NCBI GenBank assembly: GCA_037957365.1
Contig: JARHVA010002007.1
Location: 186,001-250,000, forward strand
Direction of reading: 5' to 3'
DNA: 64,000 nucleotides
DNA from: Torreya grandis
Lineage: Eukaryota; Streptophyta; Pinopsida; Cupressales; Taxaceae
Part shown: positions 21,763 through 34,720 of the stretch, in pieces
Position numbering within the stretch: the stretch's first letter is position 1
How the letters are laid out: the number at the start of each line of letters is the position of its first letter
Notes under the pieces: model-generated
What the model was told of the DNA's origin: nothing
What the model saw: the letters and a program-made list of their open reading frames with translations, nothing else
Database searches by the model: none
Position numbers and translations under genes: made by a program

Positions 21763-23859
21763 TCAAATTTTGGGTAAGGATGTGAGTTGGTAATTTGGAG
21801 ACCCAAAATTTTCCGGCACAACTTTAGGATCGAGATTCCCAACAATGGCGGGACTTACTCCTGGGCCAAGTAAGGTGGGACTCACAAACCCTCCTGGGCC
21901 AAGTATGGCAGGACTAAAAAACCCTCCTGGGCCAAGCAATGCTGAATATGGGTTGGTGATTTTGGGTCGGGCTATCGAGCAGCGTGCCACTTGGCCGTTA
22001 ATTTTCTTTCTCGGATTCCTCAGAGCACTTAAAGCACTTAATAAAGATTTGAACGTGACAAAACCAAAACCCTTACACTTGCCGGTGTTTCTGTCTATAA
22101 TTGCCTCAACATCATCTAATTCTCCATATTGTGAAAAGATCTTCCGTAGCATATCTGAATTCGTGTCTGAGGCTAGATTTCCAACATATAATTTTCTCCT
22201 AGATGGATCTCGGTCTGCCGCACCTTCGATGTGGCTTAATAAATCTGAGTGCTTCTGTACAGCCAATTTAAGAGTCTCTGAGAGCTCATCTTTGCTGAGA
22301 CTGTCCACAAGCATTTCCATGACTCCTGTGGAGTCATTTGTTTTTCGCTTCTTGTGCTTTTCCTTCGTGTGCTCTTCCTCCGAGACTTTCTTCACCTGTC
22401 CATCTATTTCTTTGTTATCGTGCTTCCTTTTCTGGCTCTTGCGCTTCTTTTTTTTGCCCTTCCTTTCCTCATCTATCTCCATTTTCTCTGGTTTTTTCTG
22501 CATTATCCCATCGATCTCCATTTCCGTTAGTTTATTCTGCACTGTCCCATCAAGATCCATTTCCTCTGGTTTTTTCTGCTCTGTCTCTGCTTTCTCTGCA
22601 CTTTCCCTCTCGTCCTCTGCTTTCTTATTGTTTAATTGTTCTAGTTTATTCAACTTCCTTTTCTCTTTCCTGCTCAGGCCTTTACTCTGCTGTGCATCTA
22701 GTTTTACTAGATTCTTCTTCTCTGTCTCTGATTTTGCCAAGTCTTTTAACTTCAACTTCTTTTTCTGTCTCTGATGTTCTCGTTTCTTCTTCTTTCCCTG
22801 TGTCTTGCTGAGGCCATTATTCTGCTGCGCATCTGCTTTTGTGGATCTTTTCTGGTCAGACTCTACTTCCTTATCATCTTCTTCCTCCGCTACATCTACA
22901 TTTTTCTTCTTGTGCCCAGCTTTCTCTGGATTTTCCAGCTCGACCTCTACTTTCTCCAAATGGTTCTCTTCGGCCTTTACCGTCTCTGTATTTTTCTTCT
23001 CAACCTTGGCTTTCTCCTTCTGTAACTTCCTCGTCTGTGTCTTGTTCGTGCCATTTGTCTGCTCAGCATTTACTTTTTCTGTATATATCTGTCCGACCTC
23101 TAATTTCTCTATATTTATTTTCTCAATTTCTCCCTGTACAACGTGTGAAGTTTTCTGCTCACTCGCCGAATTTTTCTGCTCTGACTCAGCATCCTCTGTA
23201 ATTTTCTGCAACAACTCAACTTTCTTTACAGTATTTTCTTCCGCCGTCATATTGTGTGCAATTTTATGTTCGGGTTTCATCTTCTGTGCACTTTTCTGCT
23301 CGGCCTTAACATTCTCCGCATTTTTCTGCTCCGCCTCTCCAATCTCTTCATTTTTCGGCTCGGAGGTTACTCTTTCATCATTTTTCGGCTGGGCCGCTAC
23401 TCTATCGACATTTATGGACTCGGCCTCGACATTTTTAAAATCGGCCGCTACTTTATCGACATATATGGACTCGGCCTCGACATTTTTTAAATCGGCCGCT
23501 AATTTATCGGCATTTTTTTTGCGGTTTTTCCTCGTGGACACTGGTTTCTCTGATTTTGTTTCCTCGGTGCTCATTTTTTCTGCTTTTTCCATGCTGGCCT
23601 CTGCTATCTCTGAGTTCTTCGGATCGGCCTCTGCTATCTCTGAATTTTTCCGATCGGCCTCTGCTATCTCTGAATTTTTCCGATCGGCCTCTGCATTCTC
23701 TGCATAATTTTGATCGGGGCTTTTCTTGAGGGCTTCCTCCTGAGGTATTTGCATCGCATCTTGCACTTGTTCTTGCGTTACATCCTGAGCCGCTTCTCCT
23801 TCCTCTGCTTTCAGCGTGGCACCTTTGTTGCTTGGTGTCTTTCTCTTTCTCTGCAACAT
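21763..23859 (-). CDS. UBA2-like single-RRM RNA-binding protein with Lys/Glu-rich repeat region
   Basis: An intact 698-residue frame, by far the longest here, with no intron needed. Residues about 554-632 form an RRM: LYVGNL is RNP2 (about 557-562) and KGFGFVTF is RNP1 (about 596-603), each keeping its aromatic RNA-contact residues. The lead-in LSKDELSETLKLAVQKHSDL followed by AADRDPSRRKL resembles plant UBP1-associated protein 2 (UBA2), but UBA2 proteins usually have two RRMs. Residues 1 to about 540 are Lys/Glu/Asn-rich with degenerate short repeats (EIAEADRKNS in tandem, then AEQKNAEKVKAE-like units) and nuclear-localisation-like basic runs (KKKKRKSQKRKHD). The C-terminus has three LGPG repeats. 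A nuclear RNA-binding role is likely. Start chosen at the first ATG (MLQRKRKTPSN). It could also be a nucleolar or ribosome-biogenesis factor. Confidence 0.85.
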   Translation of the reverse strand: MLQRKRKTPSNKGATLKAEEGEAAQDVTQEQVQDAMQIPQEEALKKSPDQNYAENAEADRKNSEIAEADRKNSEIAEADPKNSEIAEASMEKAEKMSTEETKSEKPVSTRKNRKKNADKLAADLKNVEAESIYVDKVAADFKNVEAESINVDRVAAQPKNDERVTSEPKNEEIGEAEQKNAENVKAEQKSAQKMKPEHKIAHNMTAEENTVKKVELLQKITEDAESEQKNSASEQKTSHVVQGEIEKINIEKLEVGQIYTEKVNAEQTNGTNKTQTRKLQKEKAKVEKKNTETVKAEENHLEKVEVELENPEKAGHKKKNVDVAEEEDDKEVESDQKRSTKADAQQNNGLSKTQGKKKKREHQRQKKKLKLKDLAKSETEKKNLVKLDAQQSKGLSRKEKRKLNKLEQLNNKKAEDERESAEKAETEQKKPEEMDLDGTVQNKLTEMEIDGIMQKKPEKMEIDEERKGKKKKRKSQKRKHDNKEIDGQVKKVSEEEHTKEKHKKRKTNDSTGVMEMLVDSLSKDELSETLKLAVQKHSDLLSHIEGAADRDPSRRKLYVGNLASDTNSDMLRKIFSQYGELDDVEAIIDRNTGKCKGFGFVTFKSLLSALSALRNPRKKINGQVARCSIARPKITNPYSALLGPGGFFSPAILGPGGFVSPTLLGPGVSPAIVGNLDPKVVPENFGSPNYQLTSLPKI

Positions 23860-23995
23860 TTCCGTATACCTAAGAGTTAAACTTGTACCACAGAGTAGAT
23901 GGTGTTTTGCTTGTTCAGTTACAGAACAGACATGGATCCGTGGCTACCGTTTTTAAGCATGGGTTTTATCGAATTTGGATGTATCCTGCCCATTG

Positions 23996-24012
23996 TTAGG
24001 GTTTAGGGTTTT
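23996..24012 (-). promoter_or_regulatory. Telo-box upstream of the RNA-binding protein gene
   Basis: The minus strand reads AAAACCCTAAACCCTAA, about 140 bp upstream of the ATG at 23859. Telo-boxes (AAACCCTAA) are common in promoters or 5' UTRs of plant genes for ribosome biogenesis and translation. Here the motif occurs twice in overlap. An ACGTG core lies just upstream on the plus strand near 24015. No convincing TATA box was found. Confidence 0.65.
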
Positions 24013-24242
24013 GGACGTGTGCTCGATGGGGATTCGTTGCCCAGGTTGAATACATTAGGGAAGGCTTTAGTGTTTACGAATGGACCGGATGGGTTTTTTT
24101 TTAATTGATTAGAGAGGTTGAACTTTTTACGCTTAAGGGCTTTTAGTTTTATGTGAATGAATAGGAGGGTTTGCAATACGGAGGGGAAATATTTTATATT
24201 AAAAATATATACAAAGCATTTATTTGTAGTTCGTTTTCTCAA

Positions 24243-25758
24243 TTAGTTGTATTAGAAAATGTGTAAATAATATATTTTTATTCTTTTTTTTCATATTTTA
24301 AAATTGTATTAAAAAGTAAATAAGGAAAAGAAAAAATAATAATAATAAATTTTTTTTCGTTGAAGTGTGATTAAATCATTTTTCTTATTTATTAATTAAA
24401 GAGAGAGAAAAATAAAAGTCTAAGATCTTCACTATATAAAAAAATTCAATAATAATCCCAAAATTGAATGAAATTTTGTTGTGCATAGACAATCGTTTTA
24501 AATAAAATATTGAATTCATTAAATGTGACTGCATGAAAGATGTGAGTATAATATATGGCATCTTATGAGTGACATTTCAAGCAATGACGTCATGATTTCC
24601 ATCTACTTATGAGAGGGTAATTTTTTATTGGTAAGTGATGTTGTAATAGTTTTGATTCCGAGTGGTGATTTTCTTGTGGCAGTCCATTTTTGATGGTGTA
24701 GGCATGAAAATAAAACAGACAACGTGGAATGGCTGGAAACAATTGAAGTTGCTTTTAAAATCTATCAAATGTTTTTGTATGTTTCCAGCCATAGGATAAC
24801 TAACACATTTTCAATGAATATTTATGTCATAGGATCTAAAGCTTTTACGAGTTTCGAACTTACAATTTTTGGACTTGAAAATCGAATAAAATATTATGAC
24901 ATGAATTGAAGAAATTTATATATTCCATATTTTCTTTCGATAAGATTTTTGATGGGGATATGCCTTTCAGGTACGAGAATGGCTAGATATAGATTTTCTA
25001 GTTGTATTCTTGAAACTTGTATTAGTTCTCCCTAGAACCGCATTTAGATCAAACATGGCTATAAACTTTGAAGCTCAAAACTTTAAGATTATTTATGGCT
25101 ATGGAATAAATTTGTTCTTAAACTATTTTTTTATGTTGGTAGGGCTAATTTCGAATATGGTTTCAAGTGAGATGATGTAAGGGGAACTAGAGCTAGATTT
25201 GGAGCCTCAACCAAGGTCTATAGTGAATTTATGGTAGAGATGAGGTACAAAAGGAATCTCAACGATCACATTTACATACTCCGCTCTTTCACTCCATAAT
25301 CCCCAAAATATCAAAAGGTAAATTTAAAGGGTTTTGTTGGGTTTGCTTTACCCCACATCAAATTATTTCAGAGGCTTATACTTTTGATTCAAAATTGTTG
25401 ATGTAGACCAGGGATGCAAAAGAAGGAAGGGATGTAGCTTTATACCCCTCACACCCCTAGTGGCCTTGCCTAATTGCATTTTTGTCTTTCTAGGGATTGT
25501 CGCATAGGAGTGGATGCACATGAAATGCTCTTCAAGATGGTTGAATATCTCAAGAAAGGTGGCAAGATTGATATTTTCAAGATGATCTGTTAGAAGCCAT
25601 AACTAAATGCCAACTTTTAAAATCTAGTGGCATGGTAACATTCTACTTGACACTATTGCAAAAGAAGATTTTAAATTCAATAAATTAATTTATATTTGTT
25701 TTGTAACTTCTATGAACGTGTAGAGTAAGCATTTCTTAGAATTTGATTGATTAATTAG
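24243..25758. other. AT-rich intergenic sequence with a small inverted repeat
   Basis: No gene supported. ATGGCTGGAAACA at 24729-24741 and its exact complement at 24780-24792 form a 13-bp inverted repeat with a 38-bp spacer, as in a small foldback. A short open stretch near 25510-25600 could be exonic debris, but I cannot assign it. Confidence 0.5.
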
Positions 25759-27336
<1,578 letters not shown>

Positions 27337-27782
27337 TATATACTTATTGAAAGAAAATTCATTTTTGTTCGTTAAATCCTTTCAGAATTGCCAATATTAG
27401 AAGTGATTCCAGTCAATAAAGAAATGTTTATTCAATATAACCCAAGTGTATTATAGTTTGGTTACATATAGCTTAGGGTTTTATAATTGGCAAGTTGTAT
27501 TTTTTTAAGTTTTTTTCTAGGCATTTTCTCAGCTTTACATGTATCAATATCTTGTAAATTTGAGCTATATGCGTCTATCATCCATTATTTGAGAAAATAA
27601 TGTAAAAAGGATTCAGTTTGTATTTATTTTCCCTAAGGGAAGCATCAGATAATTGTTATTGGTGCTAGAATACTAGTATCAATCCAAGAATCCTTCAAAC
27701 AAGATAATACAATAGATATTCATTTCAACTTATTGGCTGTTTTTTTTGTAGATGGACAAAAGTATGTGTAGCACATACAATA

Positions 27783-27839
27783 GTGTTATGGGACAAAGTC
27801 CCTCCTCTATTAATAGGTGAGGCTACCTTTATTGAAATC
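27783..27839 (+). repeat. Dispersed repeat, arm A (inverted match at 34659-34720)
   Basis: About 57 bp containing GGGACAAAGTCCCTCCTC and GGCTACCTTTATTGAAATC. The reverse complement of 34659-34720 matches with a few changes. Flanking sequences do not match further, so this is a short dispersed repeat and not clearly a terminal inverted repeat. Confidence 0.75.
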
Positions 27840-28077
27840 AAAGTAAAACTGAAATAAAAAATTATTTACAAATATACATTGTTGTTTTTGTGTTTTGCAT
27901 GTGTGTAGAAAGGAATTTCAACAAGGGGAAGATATACAAATAACAGAAAAAGATATGAAATTTGGAAGAAGAAAAGAGAAAGAACATGAATAATCGAGCA
28001 AACACATATTTTAAGTATATGTCTTGTTCTTCAGATGCAAATAAGAATGACTATTTAACCATGAATATTTTGCATAA

Positions 28078-28497
28078 AAGAGTTTAACCTTTTTTAGAAT
28101 GGGTTAGGGGGAATAGCCTAATCAACTATGGAGTAAGTTATTCTAAAAGTAGGCCAATTAAATGTATTTAGATTTATAATTTTTTGATAAATATGATGAA
28201 TCTGAGAATATGCTAAATATAGACACATGCAATGCCAAACGATATTATGAAATTTCCCATACAAAGGAGAAATAATACTCAACTTATTCAATGATGTGCA
28301 TGCATATCTGACATGTACAGGTGTAAAAGAAGATATATTGATGTTTCACCTTGATTCATTAGATTCTAAAAAATAACTCTCTATTAGCCTAAACACTATA
28401 GTCAAGATCTAGACACTATCGTTGACACTTTTATCCTAGTTTTAACACTTTTATCTGGCTCAAGATACAACTCTTTCTCTATAAAAACCACGTGCAC
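28078..28497 (-). repeat. Probable LTR, 3' copy (pair with 37337-37780)
   Basis: A diverged direct repeat of about 420-450 bp lies at 37337-37780. Shared blocks include ATGGGTTAGGGGGA, CTATTCTAAAAGTAGGCCAA with one change, and GAGAATATGCTAAATATAGA. Gag and protease remnants on the minus strand lie between the two, so they may be LTRs of one minus-strand element. I found no clear PBS or polypurine tract. Confidence 0.5.
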
Positions 28498-28499
28498 CT

Positions 28500-31400
28500 G
28501 TCAGGGTTCATTGTCACCTTGCAGGTTATCAACTTGGATCATGTGCACATGTTCCCAAAATCACTTTTTTGTTCAAAACTTGAGATCCTTCAATATGGCA
28601 TGTCACCTTGAAAAACATGGGTTAGCAAACTCAAGTGAAGTTGATTTGACCTCAAAGACCCCTCTATCAATGAGCATTGCCTACATAGTCATATGCTCTG
28701 AAGAGGACATTAGACCGTTGTAGTTTTCCCCCTTATGTGAGCTTGTGTGTAAATAGAATTTTAACAAACAAAAAGTGGTAACAATAAGACCTATACGAAG
28801 ACTACTCATATGACTAATTTAAAAATAGGGAATAATATGGTAATATAGCTTAGTTATGCAAGTGATTTTTGGTACTTATAGTGTGAGCTTGTGAGGTGCT
28901 TGCTTATATTATTTTAGATGGATAGTGAATGGTATTTCATTTGTATTTATACCATACCTTTTGAAATAATCTCATGGAAGGGTTAAGGAAGATAAATAGG
29001 CTAACCCATACATGTCAAAAGATTTTTAATTTGATCATTTGGAAGGCAAGGACACTAGTGCCAAATTAGGGACACTAGCATCGACTCTAGTGTCTTTATC
29101 TATAATCTAGATGCTAGTGTCCAATAGGGTAAAAAGCTACTAAGAATCTATAATTGTCTATGCAGGATAGAAGTCAGGTTTTATGCAAACTAAAGATCAC
29201 ATGTGATATAGGTAATTAGAATGTTAGGGTTAGACTAGAGGATAAACAAATTGGCACAGTGAGATGGTGAATACGAACCTTTTGGTAGTACAAAGGTTAT
29301 GAACTAAAGGGTTGAGCCATAATTGGTATTTTTTAAGTGCATAATATTAATATATCATATAAAACAAATTTTAGTATTTATATTTACCCCCCTTTTAATC
29401 TACTAATGCATAAATATGAAATTACCAGGTTAAAAGAAATAAATGTGTATCATAGTGTGTACAACACAACTTGTCTTTGCATGGGCCCTATTTGAGTTTA
29501 CTATTTATGTATTACCTATAACTAAGAACATGTTATAGTATAACTAGTGCATATAATCTAAAAAGGAATAATTGAAATGCTTGAAAGTGAAGAGAAAATG
29601 GAAGGAATGCACATGTGTGCCGATGCAACTATGTTACCCCTTGGTACTTTACTTTGGTGATGATGCTTCCTTGTTGAAGCATTGGAGAGAGAGGCTCACA
29701 ACTAAACCTTGAAGATGTGAAGAGGGAATTAGAGGGTGATCTTTCCCCCCAATCTGGTGCAAAGTTGAATTGTGCGAAGGCCATTGAGAGCACTAAATCT
29801 TGATCACATAACTCAATTGTATACATAATATAGCCAATCTAGCCAAAGTCAAGTGGTGTAACCATCTTAACTTTAAAAAGGGGAGTAGTGTCAAGGTAAT
29901 TGAGGGTGTTGAATCTTGACCACACTACTAAAGGGATCCAACTATTGCAAACATATTAAAGGCTCAATCAATGCATCTTGGAAAAATTGGTGTATCAATG
30001 TGTGGTGAGAAAGGAATGAACCATGTTCATGCCCTCTCATCAAATTTGTTGTAAATGGTGTATAATATGAATATGTATATATGATTTGGTGTATATGCAT
30101 GGCATATACACTTATAATTTATCTCAAACTGAAATATCTATCAAAATATAACATTTGCTCTGTAAATTATATATAATATTTATCATAATTTTAAAAAAGT
30201 TTGTCCCAAATCTGTGAAAATCAGTGCCAAATGCCTAAGATTATGTCTCAAGTGTGTATCTAAATCATGTAAATTGTATTTAATTATACCAACTATATGT
30301 GTGTGGACTCATGTCTCTATGACATCCCCCCACTGATATGCCCCCCTTTTGAGGTGAGGGGAATGCAACTTGGTAGTCACCTTATCTCAAAAGGATAAGT
30401 TACCATGTCATATATGTATCAATCATATAGTAAATAAGCATATAGTGGTATCATGTCTAAGTAGATGTATCAATGAATCTTGTAGTAATTAATCACAACA
30501 AGCCCTAAGATGCATGATATGGATCATGAAAATGTTTAGGAGTAACAAACACAAGCTCAACAAACAATCAAACACACATACAAGAGTACTCAATGTCATG
30601 CAAAAGGATCCAAGGAGACTGTAAATAAGGGACATGTTAAAATGCCACACACTCAAGAGGAGGGCATGTTCAAATGTTTACACACTAAAGAAACAACACT
30701 TGATGATATTATGGCCAACAAATAATTAACATGTTCAAATGTTCCACAATCAAAACAAGGTATCAAATAATAAGTACACTCGAGTAAGCCATGTGATAAT
30801 ATGAATAAGTGAAATATAAGCAACCAACATAAGCATATCATACTAGTTCTTGCATACATGTGTTAACAAAATGTCTTGTAGCATAGCATATCTAGCACAC
30901 TATGTAAGATGTAAGCATGAGTATAAACATGTGTAAGCATTAATATATAAGCTCAATCATGATAATGTAAAGTGATCATAAAATAATGTGACTTGTATCA
31001 ATCACGATGAATGAAGTAGAATCCCCTAATGTATTGTGTTACACAGGTGGAGGAAAAGGTCCAACATCTGTATACTCATGTATCATGCATCTAGTATATA
31101 TTTGTATCACACTTAAGCACTGTTGTCACAGTTTTTAGCAATTTAAAAAAACTAGCGAAATTTTATTTTTTTCAGCTAATTTTTAAGTTTGGGCTTAAAT
31201 TTTTTTAGATTTTGAAAATTTTGAAAATTAATTAGTTAATTAAATTGAGAATTGAATTGCAAGCAAAACACTTTATTTCCCCAAACTGTGCAAATGCTCT
31301 TTCAAGTTCCCCCATGTAAAAAGAAGTTGGATTTCTTGCAACTGTGCAAAAAATCATTAAACTTTTTTTAAGCTATGCAAGTGTTTTTTTAATTTTCCCA

Positions 31401-31880
31401 TAGTTTTGCTAAAGTGCCTTGACACTTTTTCAAGTCGTGCAATTTGTATTTTTTATTTTTCATGCGATGCAATTGCAAATTTAAAAAATAATAATAAATC
31501 AATTGAAATAATGTTTAATTATTTCAATTTATAATTTGCTTTTTAAAATCTTGTTGTCGTGTAATTTATTTGAATGCTTCCTTGGGTTGTGCAAATTTGT
31601 TTTGGCACTTCCTCGAGTCATTCAAATGAAATCTTCCACTACCATGCACGTTATTGCCATTATTACTTCCCTAAATCATGTGAAAGTAAAACTTCTTCTC
31701 TTCCAAAAATTTGAAGCCATTACACACCCTTCAAGCATGTAAAAGCTCCAAATCATCTTGTGAACTTCTAATCAACACCAGACCAAAACCACTATGTGTT
31801 GTTTGAAAGAAGTAAAACATCATAGCAATTGAAAAATTACAAAGCGAAGTGAGATTTGAAAGAAAGAAATAAATTATTTT
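28500..31880. other. AT-rich sequence without recognisable genes
   Basis: Short ORFs only, none with known motifs. It contains a cluster of GACACTAG / CACTAGTGTCC phrases (29050-29130), a 23-bp hairpin at 30089-30111 (GTGTATATGC, ATG, GCATATACAC), and from 31260 to 31720 repeated phrases such as AAGTCGTGCAATTTG that recur at 33760. Confidence 0.55.
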
Positions 31881-32690
31881 TGTTATGGCTGCCATAAATA
31901 GCGAGTTGTATGATGCCATAAGGAGAAATGGAGAAGTGAGTATTTAAAAAAAGGAACAAATCAATTTTTTATTATCTATCCCTATAAAGAGAAGGTCGTA
32001 TGACCCAAGAAAAGAAATCATATATGTAAAAAAAGGATGAAGAAGAGAGATCAATTTTTTTCTATTTTTACATGCCAAGAGGGAGTCGTACGATGCTTTA
32101 GCAGTTAGAGAGAAGTGAAAATCAAAAATGTTAATTTTAATTTGTTTTTGATCTACAAAGAGAGGTCATGTAGCCATATGCCCCAAGGAGAAAGGTGAAA
32201 TAAAAGTCCAAATGGAAAATATCAGATCAAAATTCATTCTTTTTGTTGTCAAAAGAGACCACACAATGCCCCAAGGAGAAAGTGTAGTTAAAAAAAAAAA
32301 AAAAAAGGAAAGTAGATGACGTATTTGTTTTTTCCTATGTAAGCAAGCCATGTGGCCCAAGGAAAGGTGCAAGTTTTTAAAAAAAGAAAAGAATTAATTA
32401 AATTATTTTTAGCTACATTGGTAAGCCATATGCCATACAGTCAAGGAGGGTGAACAAGGTTATCAAAAAAGAGAATAAATTAAATATATATTTTTTTACT
32501 TGCAGATGTAAAGTCATATGACATAAATGAGAAGAGGAGTGAATAAGTATAAAATCAAAACAAAAAATCACTAGATCAAATTTTATTTTGCTTGTTTTCA
32601 TTCACCATTTGAGGCCATATAACCATGTTATGGGAAAAAAGACAAAAGAGAAAAGAAACAATCAAAATTTGATTTTGCTTGCCTATGGTA
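31880..32690. repeat. Degenerate minisatellite, about nine units of 75-100 bp
   Basis: Each unit reads roughly as GTCGTATGnCCCCAAGGAGAAA, then an A-rich stretch, then AGATCAAATTTTTTTT and a short spacer CTACAAAGAGA. Examples begin near 31900, 31994, 32083, 32160, 32255, 32345, 32420, 32508 and 32610. Unit identity is low, so the array is old. A 20-bp poly(A) run lies at about 32287-32307. Confidence 0.6.
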
Positions 32691-33112
32691 ATTGTACAAC
32701 TCTCCAGGGGAATTCAAAATTATGAATGGGTAAATTAAGAAAGGTGATTGAGCATGGTGAAATTCGTCAAATGATTTTGAATAAGCGTATGAATGAATTT
32801 GCATAGGCAAAATTATGAGTACAAAAAAGAAAAGATATATTCAAGGATATAGAAGATGGTGAAGTAATTCCAGACTACATTACATCTACTTCAAAAGAAG
32901 AGAGTTATATAAACATGAAAGATAATAAAGTTAGTTCAGAGCATTGTAAGAATGTCTCGTTAGATAAATAGACTTTAAAGCTGCTACAATTTGGTGAGTA
33001 TCCTTTGATTGGGGCAGGCTCTCAAGGTTACACCTACAACAAGTATTTTGACAAGTTAGGGGCAAATCCACATAGTATTCATAACTAAGGAGTGTGCAAT
33101 AAGAAAATGTTG

Positions 33113-33543
33113 TTGCATATTTCAAAAGAAATAGCTTAATTGACCACTAGTCTTCCTCTAGAGTGGGAATGGAATATACATGTACATGTGGATCAAGTGA
33201 GAATGGATGTGTTAAAATCTTTGATAATGGGTCCTAATGGAACCCCATACAAAAATGGAGTCTTTATATTTGATATTTATCTTCTTCCAAGCTATCTTCG
33301 AGTGCCACCTCAAGTACATTTTCTTACAACAGGATGTGGAATTATGTATTTTAATCCAAATTGGTACAATAGTGGAAAGGTCTGCTTAAATTTGCTTGGA
33401 ACATGGGATGGACCTGGCTAGAAACCTTGGAAGTCCACTCTTTTGCAAGTTCTTGTTTCAATTCAAAGCTTGTTATTTATAGCAGATCCATTCTATAATG
33501 AACCAAGAAATGATGTGGGTAAAAGAAGAAGAAGAAGAAGATG
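33113..33543 (+). pseudogene. Ubiquitin-conjugating (UBC-fold) pseudogene
   Basis: An open stretch reads TTSLPLEWEWNIHVHVDQVR, then GPNGTPYKNGVFIFDIYLLP, then NPNWYNSGKVCLNLLGTW. This is the E2 core of the plant UBE2O/PHO2/PFU-like group, with the NPN motif and the active-site Cys in GKVCL preserved. After a TAG at 33419-33421 the same frame continues with STLLQVLVSIQSLLFIADPF and YNEPRNDVG. A TAA lies just upstream, before LTTSL. Family members are much longer, so only the catalytic core is visible. Residual frame at 32836-33070 may be an upstream exon but is not assignable. Confidence 0.82.
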
Positions 33544-33566
33544 ATGATGATGATAATGATGATGCT
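33523..33566. repeat. Compound (GAA)n(GAT)n microsatellite
   Basis: A run of about seven AGA/GAA triplets is followed by GATGATGATGAT and interrupted GAT repeats. It sits directly behind the UBC pseudogene frame, where acidic tails are common. Confidence 0.9.
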
Positions 33567-34658
33567 GGTAGATATTTTGCTCAGGATGCTACTGAAAAAT
33601 AAAATAGAAACCATAAGTTGTTATTCTTGGTGCACTTCGAGAGTTGGATCCTTACTTTAAATATGTAATTATAGTGCATTTCTTACACAAGAAATATTAG
33701 ATTATAGATAAATGCAATGAGTGGAGTAAAAACATCAAATCACAATTGCACCTTTGTACTTTTCAAGTCGTGCAATTTCTCTTTTGCACTTTTACATGCA
33801 ATGCAATTGCCCCAATGCACTTTCACATCATTTAAGTGGTTTATTTTTGTAAACTCACTTTTACATCATTTAAAATGCAAAAAAGGTGGCCACACATCAT
33901 AACCATCTTTTTGTGTTATAAATATGAGTGTTAGGCTCATTATATGGGGGGCTTTTTGAAAAAATAACTCCGAGACATATTTTTCAAAGGCAAAATTGTA
34001 TTACAACTCAACAAAGATTAATACAAAGAAGGGGATTTGTAGATTGTGTGTTCAGATTCTCTTCATGAATTATGATTGTGTGTATGATTCATTTGTATTC
34101 AAATCTTTGCTTTCAAAACTTTTTCATAATTGTTATCAATTAGTCTTAATGTGGAAATTGCACAATAAAATTTATGTTTGTTATTTCCACAAAATGTGAA
34201 ATCTTGGTGGGGTTTAAGTAATATTTTAATTGTTTTTTATAGGTAACTATGGGATGGTTGTCTTTGGTTTGCTATCAGTATCAGAGAATCATCTCAGTGT
34301 GTGTTTTTCACTTTTAAAAGTGTAATTAAATATTTACCACCCATTGAATGAGAAGAAATTTCCATGAACAGAGTGTCTTTCCTTCTTGGGCTATTATAGT
34401 GAATCTTTGTGTTTCGTCACCTAGAATCATCCTTCATTATTTCCAAGATTATCATGGTAGCTTTTGTGTTTAATTGGATATAATAATCATGTTCTCCTTA
34501 TATTCCTTTCTTTTCTCTATTTCCCATAATTCCCTTCATTCACCTCATTTTTTTGTATGTCCTTTCTATGTTTTTCGGTTAAAAGTATGAAACCCCCAAT
34601 AATTTTTTTTTTGTTATAAATAAATGTGAACATATTTTTTCCTACTTTTCCCTTTTTG

Positions 34659-34720
34659 GATTTCAATAAAGGTAGCTCCACCTACTAATAGGAGAGGGGC
34701 TTTGTCCCTACGTTATCGAC
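34659..34720 (-). repeat. Dispersed repeat, arm B (inverted match at 27783-27839)
   Basis: It reads GATTTCAATAAAGGTAGCTC onward and is the inverted counterpart of arm A, 6.8 kb away. Confidence 0.75.

Noticed and set aside
21845..23707. Long plus-strand ORFs (309, 300 and 157 residues) rich in Ser, Phe and Leu
   Set aside because: They are antisense to the Lys/Glu-rich coding region, whose codons leave few stops on the other strand.
24003..24242. Minus-strand ORF of 79 residues upstream of the RNA-binding protein
   Set aside because: It lies over the promoter and telo-box, has AT-rich codon content and no known motif.
27783..34720. Terminal inverted repeats of a DNA transposon
   Set aside because: The arms are short, the flanks show no target duplication and no transposase was found between them.
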